64,000 bases of DNA, taken from contig OY970278.1 in assembly GCA_963715815.1 (NCBI GenBank), positions 3,100,001 through 3,164,000 of the forward strand. The letters are read 5' to 3'. The stretch comes from JAFAMS01 sp963715815. GTDB taxonomy: Bacteria > Vulcanimicrobiota > Vulcanimicrobiia > Vulcanimicrobiales > Vulcanimicrobiaceae. The notes under the pieces are model-generated. The model saw only the letters and a program-made list of their open reading frames with translations, had not been told where the DNA came from and made no database searches. Made by a program: the position numbers and the translations under genes. Below, one piece after another: positions 52,836 through 61,741 of the stretch; within the stretch, counting starts at the first letter, position 1, and each line of letters opens with the position of its first letter.

Positions 52836-53896
52836 AGCGCCGCGCGGCGCTCGAGTTTGTCGGTACAGCGATCCTTCTCGCCGCGATCGTCGGCTCCGGC
52901 ATTATGGCGCAGCGATTGACGAACGATCCCGCCCTAACGCTACTTTGCAACGCGGTCGCAACCGGTTGCGCGCTCGTTGCCCTGATCGCGACTTTTGCGC
53001 CCCTGACAGGTGCACACTTCAATCCACTCGTCACGTTGACGGAAGCCTACAGCGGAACGCGTTCGTGGCGCGAAGTTGCTCCGTATAGCATCGCCCAACT
53101 CGGCGGTGCACTCGCCGGTGTCATCATCGCGGACGCGATGTTCGGCAAGGCGGTCGCCTTCTCGGTCAAAGCTCGCTCGTCGCCGGAGACGTGGCTTTCC
53201 GAGATCGTGGCGACGGTCGGCCTCCTCACGTTGATTGCGCTCTCGTCGCGCGGAAGCGGCTTCTGGACGCCGGTGACGGTCGGTGCCTACATCACCGCTG
53301 CTTACTGGTTTACATCCTCGACGTCGTTCGCGAATCCAGCCGTCACGATCGCTCGCACTCTTTCGGATTCATTCGCCGGAATACGCCCACTCGACGTTCC
53401 CGCCTTTATCGCTGCGCAGATCGTGGGTACGGTGCTCGCCATCGCGCTCGTCACATGGAGCAAACCAATGAAATCCGTTCTTTTCGTCTGCATTCACAAC
53501 AGCGCGCGCAGCCAGATGGCCGAAGCGTTCGTCAATAGCAACGGTAACGGCATTCACGCCTTCAGTGCGGGCCTTGAGCGCGGACAACTAAATCCCGTCG
53601 TAATCAAAGCCATGAACGAGATCGGAATCGACATTTCGCACAATCGCGCGAAGAGGGTCGATGATCCGGAAGTTCGAGGACGGGATTACGACTACGTCGT
53701 TACGGTCTGCGACGAAGCGAGCGCAGAAGCGTGTCCGATTTTCCCCTCACAGGGCTTACGCGAACATTGGAGTTTTCCCGATCCATCGTCGTTTTCCGGA
53801 TCGGAGGAATCGAGGCTCGAGCAAACACGAACTGTGCGCGATGCGATTCGTGCACGCGTCAACAATTGGCTTTCTACCGTCCCCTCACTTAATTAA
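52820..53896 (+). CDS. Aquaglyceroporin-arsenate reductase fusion (AqpS-ArsC)
   Basis: About 358 residues. The first 215 form a MIP channel with LEFVGTAILLAAIVGSGIMAQRL (TM1), GAHFNPLVTL (first NPA box, here NPL) and SFANPAVTIARTL (second NPA box). Residues after about 217 form a thioredoxin-type ArsC: VLFVCIHNSARSQMAEAF (CX5R loop) and TVCDEASAEACPIFP (second and third redox Cys). As(V) would be reduced and the As(III) let out by the same protein. ATG 52904 would cut TM1 in half. No ATG, GTG or TTG is available earlier, so the start is CTG 52820 (GAGG 6-7 bases before) or TTA 52832 overlapping the arsI stop. Confidence 0.9.
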   Translation: MLLDLKRRAALEFVGTAILLAAIVGSGIMAQRLTNDPALTLLCNAVATGCALVALIATFAPLTGAHFNPLVTLTEAYSGTRSWREVAPYSIAQLGGALAGVIIADAMFGKAVAFSVKARSSPETWLSEIVATVGLLTLIALSSRGSGFWTPVTVGAYITAAYWFTSSTSFANPAVTIARTLSDSFAGIRPLDVPAFIAAQIVGTVLAIALVTWSKPMKSVLFVCIHNSARSQMAEAFVNSNGNGIHAFSAGLERGQLNPVVIKAMNEIGIDISHNRAKRVDDPEVRGRDYDYVVTVCDEASAEACPIFPSQGLREHWSFPDPSSFSGSEESRLEQTRTVRDAIRARVNNWLSTVPSLN

Positions 53897-53914
53897 ACGG
53901 AGAAAACGTTCGTC

Positions 53915-54349
53915 ATGAAAGACAAAGTGCTGTTCATATGTGTGCACAATACCGCGAGGAGCCCTATGGCTCAAGCGCTACTCAACAAGATGTGCGGCGA
54001 CACGCTCGAGGCGTGCAGTGCAGGGATCACCGCGGGCGAGCTCAACCCCGTCGCCGTCCAAGCGATGGACGAGATCGGCATCGACATCTCTCACCACAAG
54101 CCTGAAGCCGTCTTCGAGCTCTACAAGCATGGCTACACATTTCAATACATCATCAGCCTTTGCGACCAGGCCGCCGGCGAGCGCTGTCCGACCGTCCCAG
54201 GTTTTGCGAAACGTATCGATTGGAATTTTGAGGACCCAGCTCTGGTTTCCGACGCACTACCGCCCAAGGATCGCCTTACTCGAATGCGCTCTGTACGCGA
54301 TCAAATACAAGCGGCGATTTCGGAGTGGTGTTTGGAAGTTTGCCACTAG
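53915..54349 (+). CDS. arsC: Arsenate reductase (low-molecular-weight phosphatase type)
   Basis: 144 residues. The P-loop is VLFICVHNTARSPMAQALL (CX5R), and SLCDQAAGERCPTVPG supplies the second and third redox Cys at standard spacing. It reduces As(V) to As(III) using thioredoxin or a similar donor. It shares the fold with the ArsC half of the upstream fusion but is clearly different in sequence. It is the last gene of arsR-arsI-aqpS/arsC-arsC, with 18 bases from the fusion gene and a GGAG Shine-Dalgarno. Confidence 0.93.
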   Translation: MKDKVLFICVHNTARSPMAQALLNKMCGDTLEACSAGITAGELNPVAVQAMDEIGIDISHHKPEAVFELYKHGYTFQYIISLCDQAAGERCPTVPGFAKRIDWNFEDPALVSDALPPKDRLTRMRSVRDQIQAAISEWCLEVCH

Positions 54350-54367
54350 CCTCTTTATTTTCGCTGC

Positions 54368-54390
54368 CCTCGACTTCGCTCGGGATGACA
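54368..54390. repeat. Probable dispersed repeat
   Basis: The sequence CCCTCGACTTCGCTCGGGATGACA reads on the other strand as codons for CHPERSRG. I recall this short unit as recurring between genes in many environmental bacterial genomes. Only one copy is seen here. It lies in the 43-base gap between convergent genes. Confidence 0.4.
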
Positions 54391-54392
54391 AT

Positions 54393-55121
54393 TTAGGCGA
54401 CGGTCGGAGGTTTTCCTAAGGAATCGCGCAGCGCGAGATATTCGCCGACGACGACAAGCGTCACGTAGGCCAGCACCAATTGAACGACGATCGCAGCGAC
54501 GATCGGACCGATCAGCGGAATGAAGTGCAGTACGGCACCGATCATTCGTCCGATGAAAATGATAACCGCGATCATGATCGTGACGATCAGCGTTGGTGCG
54601 ACGCGACGTCCGGCGATCCGAAACGAATCGCCCATCGCGGCGAAGCCCGGACGCTCTCCGATGATCGCGGCCGGAAACGTGTAGATGAAGAAATAGAAAT
54701 ACAACAGGGCGCTGATGCCGAGCGTCGGCAACGCGAGGATCGCCGCGACGACGAGCGCGACGAACAATCCGATTAGCGCGATGAATACGTTCGATGCGTC
54801 GCGCTCGAAAGCTCGCGTGCCGTCCGAAAGATCGGCAGTACCGCGCTGCCATGCGGCGCCCGCCATTCCCGTCATGTAACACTGGGCCAGGATGAAGCCT
54901 GCCAGATTCACGAGGATTAGGAGAATCGACGCCGTCGCCGCAGCCCACCACGTTGCACCGTAGCCGACGACGTATTCGGTGTGCGGCGCGAGAAAATAGT
55001 CGATCACACCGACGACGAGTCCGATGACGAGCCCCGGAACGATGATGATACCGTTCTTCATCAGGAGATCCCAGGAACGGCCGAACGTACTCTCCACGTT
55101 CTGCGGAGGAGACTGCATCAA
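54393..55121 (-). CDS. Polytopic membrane protein of unknown function
   Basis: 242 residues with about five or six hydrophobic helices: GIIIVPGLVIGLVVGVIDYFL, ASILLILVNLAGFILAQCYMTGM, FIALIGLFVALVVAAILALPTLGISALLYFYFFI, LIVTIMIAVIIFIGRMIGAVL and GPIVAAIVVQLVLAYVTLVVV. It resembles DUF4013-like or glycerophosphodiester-phosphodiesterase membrane domains. There is no catalytic motif. It lies 5 bases after the HAD gene on the same strand. Confidence 0.78.
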   Translation of the reverse strand: MMQSPPQNVESTFGRSWDLLMKNGIIIVPGLVIGLVVGVIDYFLAPHTEYVVGYGATWWAAATASILLILVNLAGFILAQCYMTGMAGAAWQRGTADLSDGTRAFERDASNVFIALIGLFVALVVAAILALPTLGISALLYFYFFIYTFPAAIIGERPGFAAMGDSFRIAGRRVAPTLIVTIMIAVIIFIGRMIGAVLHFIPLIGPIVAAIVVQLVLAYVTLVVVGEYLALRDSLGKPPTVA

Positions 55122-55126
55122 ACCGC

Positions 55127-55840
55127 CTACGGTAGCAGGACGGCGAGGACCTCTTGTATGCCTTTGACGCGCACGTCCGGCGCCTCGTTCGGCGGAATAG
55201 GTTCCGAGTGGACGTCGATGTACACCGTGAACAAACCGGCATCGCGCGCGCCGACGATGTCACGAAAATAACGATCCCCGACCATTGCCGCACGAGACGG
55301 CGGTGTTTCGAGCAACTCGCAGGCGTGCAAGAAAATTTTTGGATCGGGCTTTACCATTCCGACTTCGTCAGCGCAAATCACCGCATCGAACGACGCCGCG
55401 AGTCCGAGCAGCTCGAGCTTCTCGTAGTGCGTCTCTGCAAATCCGTTCGTGATCAAACCCAGCTTCAGTCCGCGCTTTCGCAACGCTTCAAGCAGTTCGA
55501 GCGTCCCGGGAAACGGCGTGTAGTACGATCGCCGCCGTTCACCGTACTGGCGCGCGGCAGCACGGGTCGTTGCGTCGTCGTCGATACCGACCGAACGCAG
55601 CGCCGCGGACCAAAGCTCGTAACGTGAATCCGCGATCGGCGTATTGAGGTGCTCGGCGCTGAGCGCACGCCAATAGCGCGACGTGTGCTCGATGTACGAA
55701 TCGAAGATCGTCTGCGCCGAGACATTGTGCGACGCACCGATCTCTTCGGCGACATCGCATGCCGCGGACTGATATGCATGGGTGTCGTTGTGCAGCGTGT
55801 CGTCGAGATCGAAGACGACGGCTCCCAGGTCTAAGGTCAC
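55127..55840 (-). CDS. HAD-superfamily hydrolase
   Basis: 237 residues from GTG 55840, which overlaps the mannosidase TGA (GTGA). HAD motifs: I VVFDLDDTLHND (nucleophile Asp), II GLITNGFAE, III KPDPKIFLHA (Lys) and IV MVGDRYFRDIVGARDAG. The C1-type helical cap suggests phosphoglycolate-phosphatase-like or haloacid-dehalogenase-like activity on a small phosphorylated metabolite. The substrate is not known. Confidence 0.88.
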   Translation of the reverse strand: MTLDLGAVVFDLDDTLHNDTHAYQSAACDVAEEIGASHNVSAQTIFDSYIEHTSRYWRALSAEHLNTPIADSRYELWSAALRSVGIDDDATTRAAARQYGERRRSYYTPFPGTLELLEALRKRGLKLGLITNGFAETHYEKLELLGLAASFDAVICADEVGMVKPDPKIFLHACELLETPPSRAAMVGDRYFRDIVGARDAGLFTVYIDVHSEPIPPNEAPDVRVKGIQEVLAVLLP

Positions 55841-58230
55841 AATCGTACTCGAAACGTGCGAAGCTCGTACGGTTCCAATCCGGCCACGATCGCGCCGTCG
55901 TCGATCGCGCATTCACGCTCGAGTGAGCGCTCGCGTGCATCGCAGCTCTCGACGCTTCGTGCCCGTGCACCGACGTGCAGGCGCATCCGGCGCCCCGCAC
56001 CGTCGCATTCGCGCACGCGAACGACGATGCCGTCGTCATTGTCGGCCGGCTTGCACGCGACGATCAACACGGCGGGATCATCGCATGTAAAGAGCCGGAC
56101 GCGCGACGGGTACGCATACTCGCGCCACGTGTTCTCGAGTACGCCGATGCCGGTTTCCGGCGCGAGCGGCGCAAGCGCCCACGAAAGCCGATGTTCGCCG
56201 CGATCTGCATTCGTGTCCGGCCAGAGCGGGCTGCGCAGAAGCGAGAGACCCACGTGGGTGCCGCCACGAACGAGCGTTCGCGCATCCCAGCCGTAGTTGT
56301 CGGTCGCGAGCAGCGCAAAACCGCCCTGCGGGCCATCGACACGCGCAAAACGTTGAGCCGGCACTTCGAATTTCGCACGCTCCGTATCGGTCTGAACGGA
56401 TGTCGTGCGATCGAGCGTGCCGTGCGGCGTCCCGAACGTCGCATGCTGGGCTTCGATGGCAAGCCAATTCTCGACGCGCAAGAGCGTTCGCACTTCGTCC
56501 CAGAGCACGGCGGCGTCAGCGCGTAGGTACGGCTCATCCGTGCCGAGGGCTAGGCGAATTACGATCGTCGAATTGCGCAGGCGGTAGCGGACCACGAGCG
56601 CGCCATCTTCGATGTCGCTCCCGTCAGGGCGGATGCGTACGGGCCGCTTTACGTAGTTTGCATCGATGTTCCACGCTTCCCACTCTTTGGGCCGGTCGAC
56701 GTACGCACGCAACACGTTCGCAGCTGTGACGAGATTGGGTTCACCGGGCCTGTGTAAAGCCACGATTGTTCCGTCGCGGCGAACACGTGCGTGCAGATGC
56801 GCGTTTTCGAATACGAACGCATCGTCGTCTTCGCGCGGCGCGACCTCTTCGTTCGTCGCATTGGTGAGCGAACGCGGCAAGAGCGAATAGGCCGCCTCTC
56901 GCACGCGCGCGCAGACGCGCCCTACGCGTTCGTAATCTTGGTCGAGCTCACCGTAGACCGGCGCAATTGACGTTCCGCATACCACGTCGTGAAAGTCGCC
57001 GCGCAAGAGCGGCGGCCACGCGCTGCGCAAGTCCGCCGAGAGCGGCGACGTGAGGTTCGCGGAGGCTCGGACCGCAACGCACCATGCTGCCAGCTCTTCA
57101 GCTTCATCGAGCGCGCCTTCGAGCGCAAAGCGCTGGGCTTTGACGTCGTGATGCGTCGTCCACACGCCGCGATGCGTCTCGAGATACAGCTCACCAGCAA
57201 CGCGAGGCAGCTGATCGGCGCGCATCGCGATGCTTTCAAACCACGTCCGCGCACTCGTCCAGCGGCCGTACTGAGCGGCTTCTCGTACGATACCGTCGTT
57301 CGGTCCGCCGCCACCGTCGCCGTATCCGACAACCAGCGCCTCGTGCCGCTCGCGCGCCTTCGCGACGCGCTGCGGCGACGCACCGCCTTCGTAACCGTCG
57401 ATAACTGCGCCCACGACGGCGGAGCGGTCCGGCCCCGTCCACACAAACTGCGGATGCGGCCAGCGCGTCGTCTCGTTCCATTGCAGCTTGGCGGTCGCGA
57501 AAAAACGGACGCCCGCGTGCGCGAGCAGCTGCGGAAACGTGTTCGGAAATCCGAATGTATCCGGCAGCCACGCGACGGATGGGATGATTCCGAACCGGCC
57601 CTGCACGTAGTTCATCCCGTGCACGAGCTGACGCAAAAGCGTCTCGCCGCTCGGAATATTGCAATCGGTCTCGACCCACGGCGCGGCGACGCTTGGATCG
57701 ATTTGTCCCTTGCGCACCGCTTCGGTGATGCGTGCGAAAAACTCAGGGTCGTCGTGCTCGACGTAAGCGTAAAGCGCGGGCTGACTTTGAATGAACACGT
57801 AATCCGGCGCGCGGTTGGCGATGTACAGCGCGTTTGCGAGCGTGCGCAAACCTTTGCGGCGACCTTCCGCGAACGTCCACAACCAGGCGAGATCGAGATG
57901 TGCGTGGGCGATGAGCGGCAGCGGTGCATCCGGCATCGGCGCGACATTTATTTCCGGTGCGTCTACGATCTCGATGCGATCGCGCGGACGTTCGGCCTTG
58001 CGCTTTTGCATGAGCGTCCAGCGCGCACCGGGACCGTTCGGCAATCCGTGCGTCGGAAGCGACGCAAGCTCGATCTCGAGCGTCAGCGTTCGTTCGGTGC
58101 TCGACGCAGCAACGACGATCGTGTCGTGCTCGCGATCGAATGCGCCCGCGATCTTGCCGTCGACACGCAGCAAGGCACCGGTACGCGTTTCGTACCGGAG
58201 CCCGACTGACTGCGCAAACGACGGCAGCAA
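55837..58230 (-). CDS. GH38 alpha-mannosidase
   Basis: 797 residues from TTG 58230; the frame stays open to about 58300, but no standard start codon occurs there. It carries GH38 landmarks: LIAHAHLDLAWLWTFAEGRRKGLRTL (zinc-binding His and Asp) and PSVAWLPDTFGFPNTFPQLL with the nucleophile Asp. Further zinc ligands lie in the C-terminal part of the catalytic domain. The later half is the beta-sandwich. It removes alpha-linked mannose from glycans. It is shorter than the ~1000-residue family norm at the N-terminus. The HAD gene follows by overlap. Confidence 0.88.
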   Translation of the reverse strand: MLPSFAQSVGLRYETRTGALLRVDGKIAGAFDREHDTIVVAASSTERTLTLEIELASLPTHGLPNGPGARWTLMQKRKAERPRDRIEIVDAPEINVAPMPDAPLPLIAHAHLDLAWLWTFAEGRRKGLRTLANALYIANRAPDYVFIQSQPALYAYVEHDDPEFFARITEAVRKGQIDPSVAAPWVETDCNIPSGETLLRQLVHGMNYVQGRFGIIPSVAWLPDTFGFPNTFPQLLAHAGVRFFATAKLQWNETTRWPHPQFVWTGPDRSAVVGAVIDGYEGGASPQRVAKARERHEALVVGYGDGGGGPNDGIVREAAQYGRWTSARTWFESIAMRADQLPRVAGELYLETHRGVWTTHHDVKAQRFALEGALDEAEELAAWCVAVRASANLTSPLSADLRSAWPPLLRGDFHDVVCGTSIAPVYGELDQDYERVGRVCARVREAAYSLLPRSLTNATNEEVAPREDDDAFVFENAHLHARVRRDGTIVALHRPGEPNLVTAANVLRAYVDRPKEWEAWNIDANYVKRPVRIRPDGSDIEDGALVVRYRLRNSTIVIRLALGTDEPYLRADAAVLWDEVRTLLRVENWLAIEAQHATFGTPHGTLDRTTSVQTDTERAKFEVPAQRFARVDGPQGGFALLATDNYGWDARTLVRGGTHVGLSLLRSPLWPDTNADRGEHRLSWALAPLAPETGIGVLENTWREYAYPSRVRLFTCDDPAVLIVACKPADNDDGIVVRVRECDGAGRRMRLHVGARARSVESCDARERSLERECAIDDGAIVAGLEPYELRTFRVRL

Positions 58231-58291
58231 ACCGCGCAGCTCGCAAACTCCGTCTCGCCGCGCGGATTCGGCGAGACGCAGTGCGTGTCGT

Positions 58292-58492
58292 TTAGGCGGT
58301 GGAGTTCACTCCCTGAGGGACGGTCGACGTGAAGACCGTCGTGGCCGCGGCTTGCGCCGATGCCTCTGCCGCTGCAGCTTGCTGCTGTTCTTCGGCCTGT
58401 TGGTCCGCAGCAGCTTGCGCTTGCGATGCGCTCGAAGCCGATTGCGTGTCGGTCGAGCCATAGTTACTTGAAACCGGGGTAATCCCAGACAT
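58292..58492 (-). CDS. Small Ala/Gln-rich protein
   Basis: 66 residues from ATG 58492, preceded by repeated GGAGGATTAG, a strong Shine-Dalgarno. The sequence is MSGITPVSSNYGSTDTQ... followed by a low-complexity helix (ASQAQAAADQQAEEQQQAAAAEASAQAAA). I do not recognise it. Upstream, TATACT at about 58535 may be a -10 box. It lies between the MBL-cupin gene and the mannosidase gene on the same strand. Confidence 0.6.
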   Translation of the reverse strand: MSGITPVSSNYGSTDTQSASSASQAQAAADQQAEEQQQAAAAEASAQAAATTVFTSTVPQGVNSTA

Positions 58493-58533
58493 CCTAATCC
58501 TCCTAATCCTCCCTGACCGCCCCCAGTATAGCA

Positions 58534-59589
58534 CTATTCGCCGTCAAAATAGTCCAGGGTAGGCTCGCTGCGGACGATCAAATCCTCGCGCTCGACGAGC
58601 AGCTTCTTGGAGTCTGGGTAGAAGCAGACGTCGCCGCCGCCAACGTTTGAGATCATGATGATCGACGCCAGGGTCGACCCGTCGTTGCGCAGTTTGTGTG
58701 CGCCGATCTCTCCAATGGGGAAGGCGATACAATCGCCCTTTCGTAGCTTCACGTCGCCGCACGGCGTCAACAGCGTCGGCTCGCCGGACCAGATGATGAA
58801 CAGCTCTTCTTCCACCGTATGCCAGTGCATCGGACAAAACGACGTCCCGGGCTCCAGCTTCGCGACGCGATATCCGAGCCGCTCGGCGCCAAGCAAGAAT
58901 CCGATCTCGCCTTCAAAGACCGTGTAGATCCCGGGACCCACATCTTCGCGCAGCGGAACGTCATCGAGATTGATGCGCAGCGCTGCAGCGACGCCGCGAG
59001 CATCGACGCAGCGCCCGAGTGCCGCGCGGCCGTTGCCGTAAATCGGCGCACCATCGCCGACGAGAATATTGTCGAGGCGAACCACTCCGCGCACTCTGCG
59101 CATCGAAAGCACAGCGCGCTGCGGATCCTCCAGCTTGTCGTCCGGCATGAAGCGTAGCGAACCGGCCGGATCACCCCACAGCGAATCGCCGAGAATCACC
59201 GTGCGCCGTAGATTCGAATAGAGCGCAATTTCACCGGGTGACTTGAATCCGTCGAGCGTGATTACGCGCCATCCGTGGAAGAGCTCGTCATCACCGAGCC
59301 GTTGCGTTACTCGGGAACTCAGCTGATCCGCATCGCCGTCGCCGGCCGCGACTTTCGCTTCGAAGCGCTCGACGAAAAGTTTTGTCGCCCGCTCGTGGTC
59401 GCGGTTCGTGACCACGACCCAGTCGACACCGCCCATCTCTTCGATCTGCCGCAGATCGTCCGCATCCGGTTCCAGCGGATCGACCGCGATGTTCACGTCG
59501 CCTTTGCAAAACCACGAATTGAAGTCCATGGAGCGATCGGATTGCCAACGCTTCCAGGTCCAGACGTCCGCAACGACCGTCTTTTGCAT
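58534..59589 (-). CDS. MBL-like plus cupin fusion protein
   Basis: 351 residues. Residues about 15-180 resemble a reduced metallo-beta-lactamase fold (NSWFCKGDVNIAVDPLEPDADDL, VDWVVVTNRDHERAT, TVILGDSLWGDPAGSLRF), but the HxHxDH metal motif is reduced to NRDHER. Residues about 225-320 form a cupin with the motif CPMHWHTVEEELFIIWSGEPTLLTPCGDVKLRKGDCIAFPIGEIGAHKL, where HWH, Glu and a late His supply the metal. The function is unknown; possibly a sugar-related sensor or isomerase. ATG 59589 shares one base with the uvrB stop (TAATG). Confidence 0.72.
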   Translation of the reverse strand: MQKTVVADVWTWKRWQSDRSMDFNSWFCKGDVNIAVDPLEPDADDLRQIEEMGGVDWVVVTNRDHERATKLFVERFEAKVAAGDGDADQLSSRVTQRLGDDELFHGWRVITLDGFKSPGEIALYSNLRRTVILGDSLWGDPAGSLRFMPDDKLEDPQRAVLSMRRVRGVVRLDNILVGDGAPIYGNGRAALGRCVDARGVAAALRINLDDVPLREDVGPGIYTVFEGEIGFLLGAERLGYRVAKLEPGTSFCPMHWHTVEEELFIIWSGEPTLLTPCGDVKLRKGDCIAFPIGEIGAHKLRNDGSTLASIIMISNVGGGDVCFYPDSKKLLVEREDLIVRSEPTLDYFDGE

Positions 59590-61643
59590 TAAGAACCCAC
59601 GAGCTCTTTGAGCGCATGCGCGAATATCTTCGGGGCTTTGCCTTGGAAGAGCAGGCTTTCGTTGCCGCCGATTCTGCGGCGCAAGCCGATCAGCTCGTCT
59701 CGGAGGGCCGCAGCTTTCTCGAACTCGAGATTCGCCGAAGCCTCGCGCATTTTACGCTCGAGCTCGTTCGCCATTGCTGCCACGACTTCGCGCGGCAGCT
59801 TCTCGGCGTCGACGGCGTCCGCCATCGTTTCAATCGGCGTGCCGACCAAATCGAGAATGTCACGGACGCTCTTGCGAATCGACTTTGGCTCGATACCGTG
59901 CTCGGCGTTGAACGCGAGCTGCTTTTCGCGGCGCCGCGACGTCTCTCCGAGCGCACGCGTCATCGAATCCGTGACGGTGTCGGCGTACATGATGACTTTG
60001 CCCTCGACGTTACGCGAGGCACGACCGATCGTTTGAATCAGGGAGGTTCCGCTGCGCAAATAGCCCTCTTTGTCGGCGTCCAGGATTCCGACCAGCGAAA
60101 CCTCAGGTAAATCCAGCCCCTCGCGCAAGAGATTGATCCCGACGAGTACGTCGAACACGCCCTTGCGCAGATCGCGCAGAATCGCGATCCGCTCGAGCGT
60201 CTCGATCTCGCTGTGCAGGTAGCGCACGCGCAAGCCGTTCTCGAGCAGATAATCGGTAAGATCTTCCGCCATCTTCTTGGTCAGCGTCGTGACCAGAACG
60301 CGCTCGTTTTTGTCGACGCGCAGCCGGATCTCTTCCATTAAATCGTCGATCTGATGGCGCGTCGGCCGCACGTCGACTTCGGGATCGACGAGCCCGGTCG
60401 GGCGAATGATCATCTCCGCCACTTGGGTCGACTTGTTAACCTCGTACGTCCCCGGCGTCGCCGAGACGTAGACGATCTGATTGATGTGTTTTTCGAATTC
60501 GTCGTACGTGAGCGGACGATTGTCGAGGGCGCTGGGCAGACGGAATCCGTGTTCGACCAAAATCGTCTTGCGCGAGTGGTCGCCGCCATACATCCCGTGG
60601 ACTTGCGGAAGCGTGACGTGCGATTCGTCGACGAAGAGCATCCAATCTTTCGGAAAGAAATCGAGCAGACACCACGGTGTCGAGCCGGCTTCGCGTCCGG
60701 CCAGGTGCCGCGAATAGTTCTCGACGCCGTTGCAGTAACCGACCTCGCGCAGCATCTCCAAGTCGTAGCGGGTGCGCATTTCGAGACGCTGCACTTCGAG
60801 CAGCTTCCCCGCGTCCTTAAAAAGCTTGAGACTCTCGTCAAGCTCGATTTCGATCGCAGTAATCGCGCGCCGCAGCTTCTCTTCCGGCGTGATGAAGTGC
60901 TTGGCTGGAAAGATCGTCATCTCGTTCTTGCTCTCGACGTATTCGCCGGTGAGCATGTTCACGACGTTGATCGCCTCGATCTCGTCACCGAAGAATTCGA
61001 TCCGGTGAACGAGCTCCTCATCGACGCCGACGAATTCGAGCGTGTCGCCACGCACGCGGAACGTGCCGCGTAGCAGATTGATGTCGTTGCGACGATATTG
61101 CATGTCGACGAGGCGGCGCAAGAAGGCATCGCGGTCGAGCTTCTGCCCGATGGCTACCTTCTGCGAAAGCTCGACGTAGTCGGCCGGCGAGCCGAGACCG
61201 TAGATGCACGAGACCGAGGCGACGACGAGCACGTCCTTGCGCGTCAAAATCGACTGGGTCGCGGAATGGCGCAGACGCTCGATCTCGTCGTTGATCGAGC
61301 TGTCCTTTTCGATATAGGTGTCGGTGTGCGGGACGTACGCCTCCGGCTGGTAGTAATCGAAGTACGAGACAAAATACTCGACCGCGTTGTGCGGGAAGAA
61401 CTCGCGAAACTCGGCGCAGAGCTGCGCCGCGAGCGTCTTGTTGTGGCACAGGACGAGGGTCGGCTTCTGAATGAGCTCGACGATCCGCGCCATCGCCAGC
61501 GTCTTTCCTGAGCCGGTGACCCCAAGAAGCGTTTGCGTGCGATCCCCGCGGAGCACGCCTTCGGCGAGCGCCGCAGTGGCTCGGGGTTGGTCACCGGCGA
61601 GTTCATATGGGGTTACGAGCTCGAAACGCTCCGCTTTAGGCAC
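59589..61643 (-). CDS. uvrB: Excinuclease ABC subunit B
   Basis: 684 residues from GTG 61643, just before the conserved FELVTPYELAGDQPRAT. Walker A is LLGVTGSGKT; the DNA-inserting beta-hairpin is in SYFDYYQPEAYVPHTDTYIEKDSSIND; helicase motifs are MLFVDESHVTLPQV, YVSATPG and IGRASRNVEGKVIMYAD. The C-terminal UVR domain (REASANLEFEKAAALRDELIGLRRRI) contacts UvrC and UvrA. It verifies damage and loads UvrC. It is divergent from prs by 98 bases. Confidence 0.96.
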   Translation of the reverse strand: MPKAERFELVTPYELAGDQPRATAALAEGVLRGDRTQTLLGVTGSGKTLAMARIVELIQKPTLVLCHNKTLAAQLCAEFREFFPHNAVEYFVSYFDYYQPEAYVPHTDTYIEKDSSINDEIERLRHSATQSILTRKDVLVVASVSCIYGLGSPADYVELSQKVAIGQKLDRDAFLRRLVDMQYRRNDINLLRGTFRVRGDTLEFVGVDEELVHRIEFFGDEIEAINVVNMLTGEYVESKNEMTIFPAKHFITPEEKLRRAITAIEIELDESLKLFKDAGKLLEVQRLEMRTRYDLEMLREVGYCNGVENYSRHLAGREAGSTPWCLLDFFPKDWMLFVDESHVTLPQVHGMYGGDHSRKTILVEHGFRLPSALDNRPLTYDEFEKHINQIVYVSATPGTYEVNKSTQVAEMIIRPTGLVDPEVDVRPTRHQIDDLMEEIRLRVDKNERVLVTTLTKKMAEDLTDYLLENGLRVRYLHSEIETLERIAILRDLRKGVFDVLVGINLLREGLDLPEVSLVGILDADKEGYLRSGTSLIQTIGRASRNVEGKVIMYADTVTDSMTRALGETSRRREKQLAFNAEHGIEPKSIRKSVRDILDLVGTPIETMADAVDAEKLPREVVAAMANELERKMREASANLEFEKAAALRDELIGLRRRIGGNESLLFQGKAPKIFAHALKELVGS

Positions 61644-61680
61644 TGCACCGCTTGAGAACACACCTGGGCATACAGTGGTT

Positions 61681-61732
61681 TTGGGCGGGAACCCGCCCCG
61701 GCGCCTGGGAAGCAATCCTCCAGCCCGCCCAA
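61681..61732 (+). promoter_or_regulatory. Alternative hairpins in the prs leader
   Basis: GGGCGGG (61683-61689) can pair with CCCGCCC at 61692-61698 (7 bp, 2-base loop). In a longer form, TTGGGCGGG (61681-61689) can pair with CCCGCCCAA at 61724-61732 (9 bp). The second pairing reaches into the prs Shine-Dalgarno AAGGAG (61731-61736). The two folds exclude each other, an attenuator-like layout. Confidence 0.5.
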
Positions 61733-61741
61733 GGAGTCTCG

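Noticed and set aside
54355..55293. 312-residue frame on the minus strand
   Set aside because: Arg/Ser-rich and in a different frame from the clear membrane-protein and HAD genes; its end is the translated dispersed repeat.
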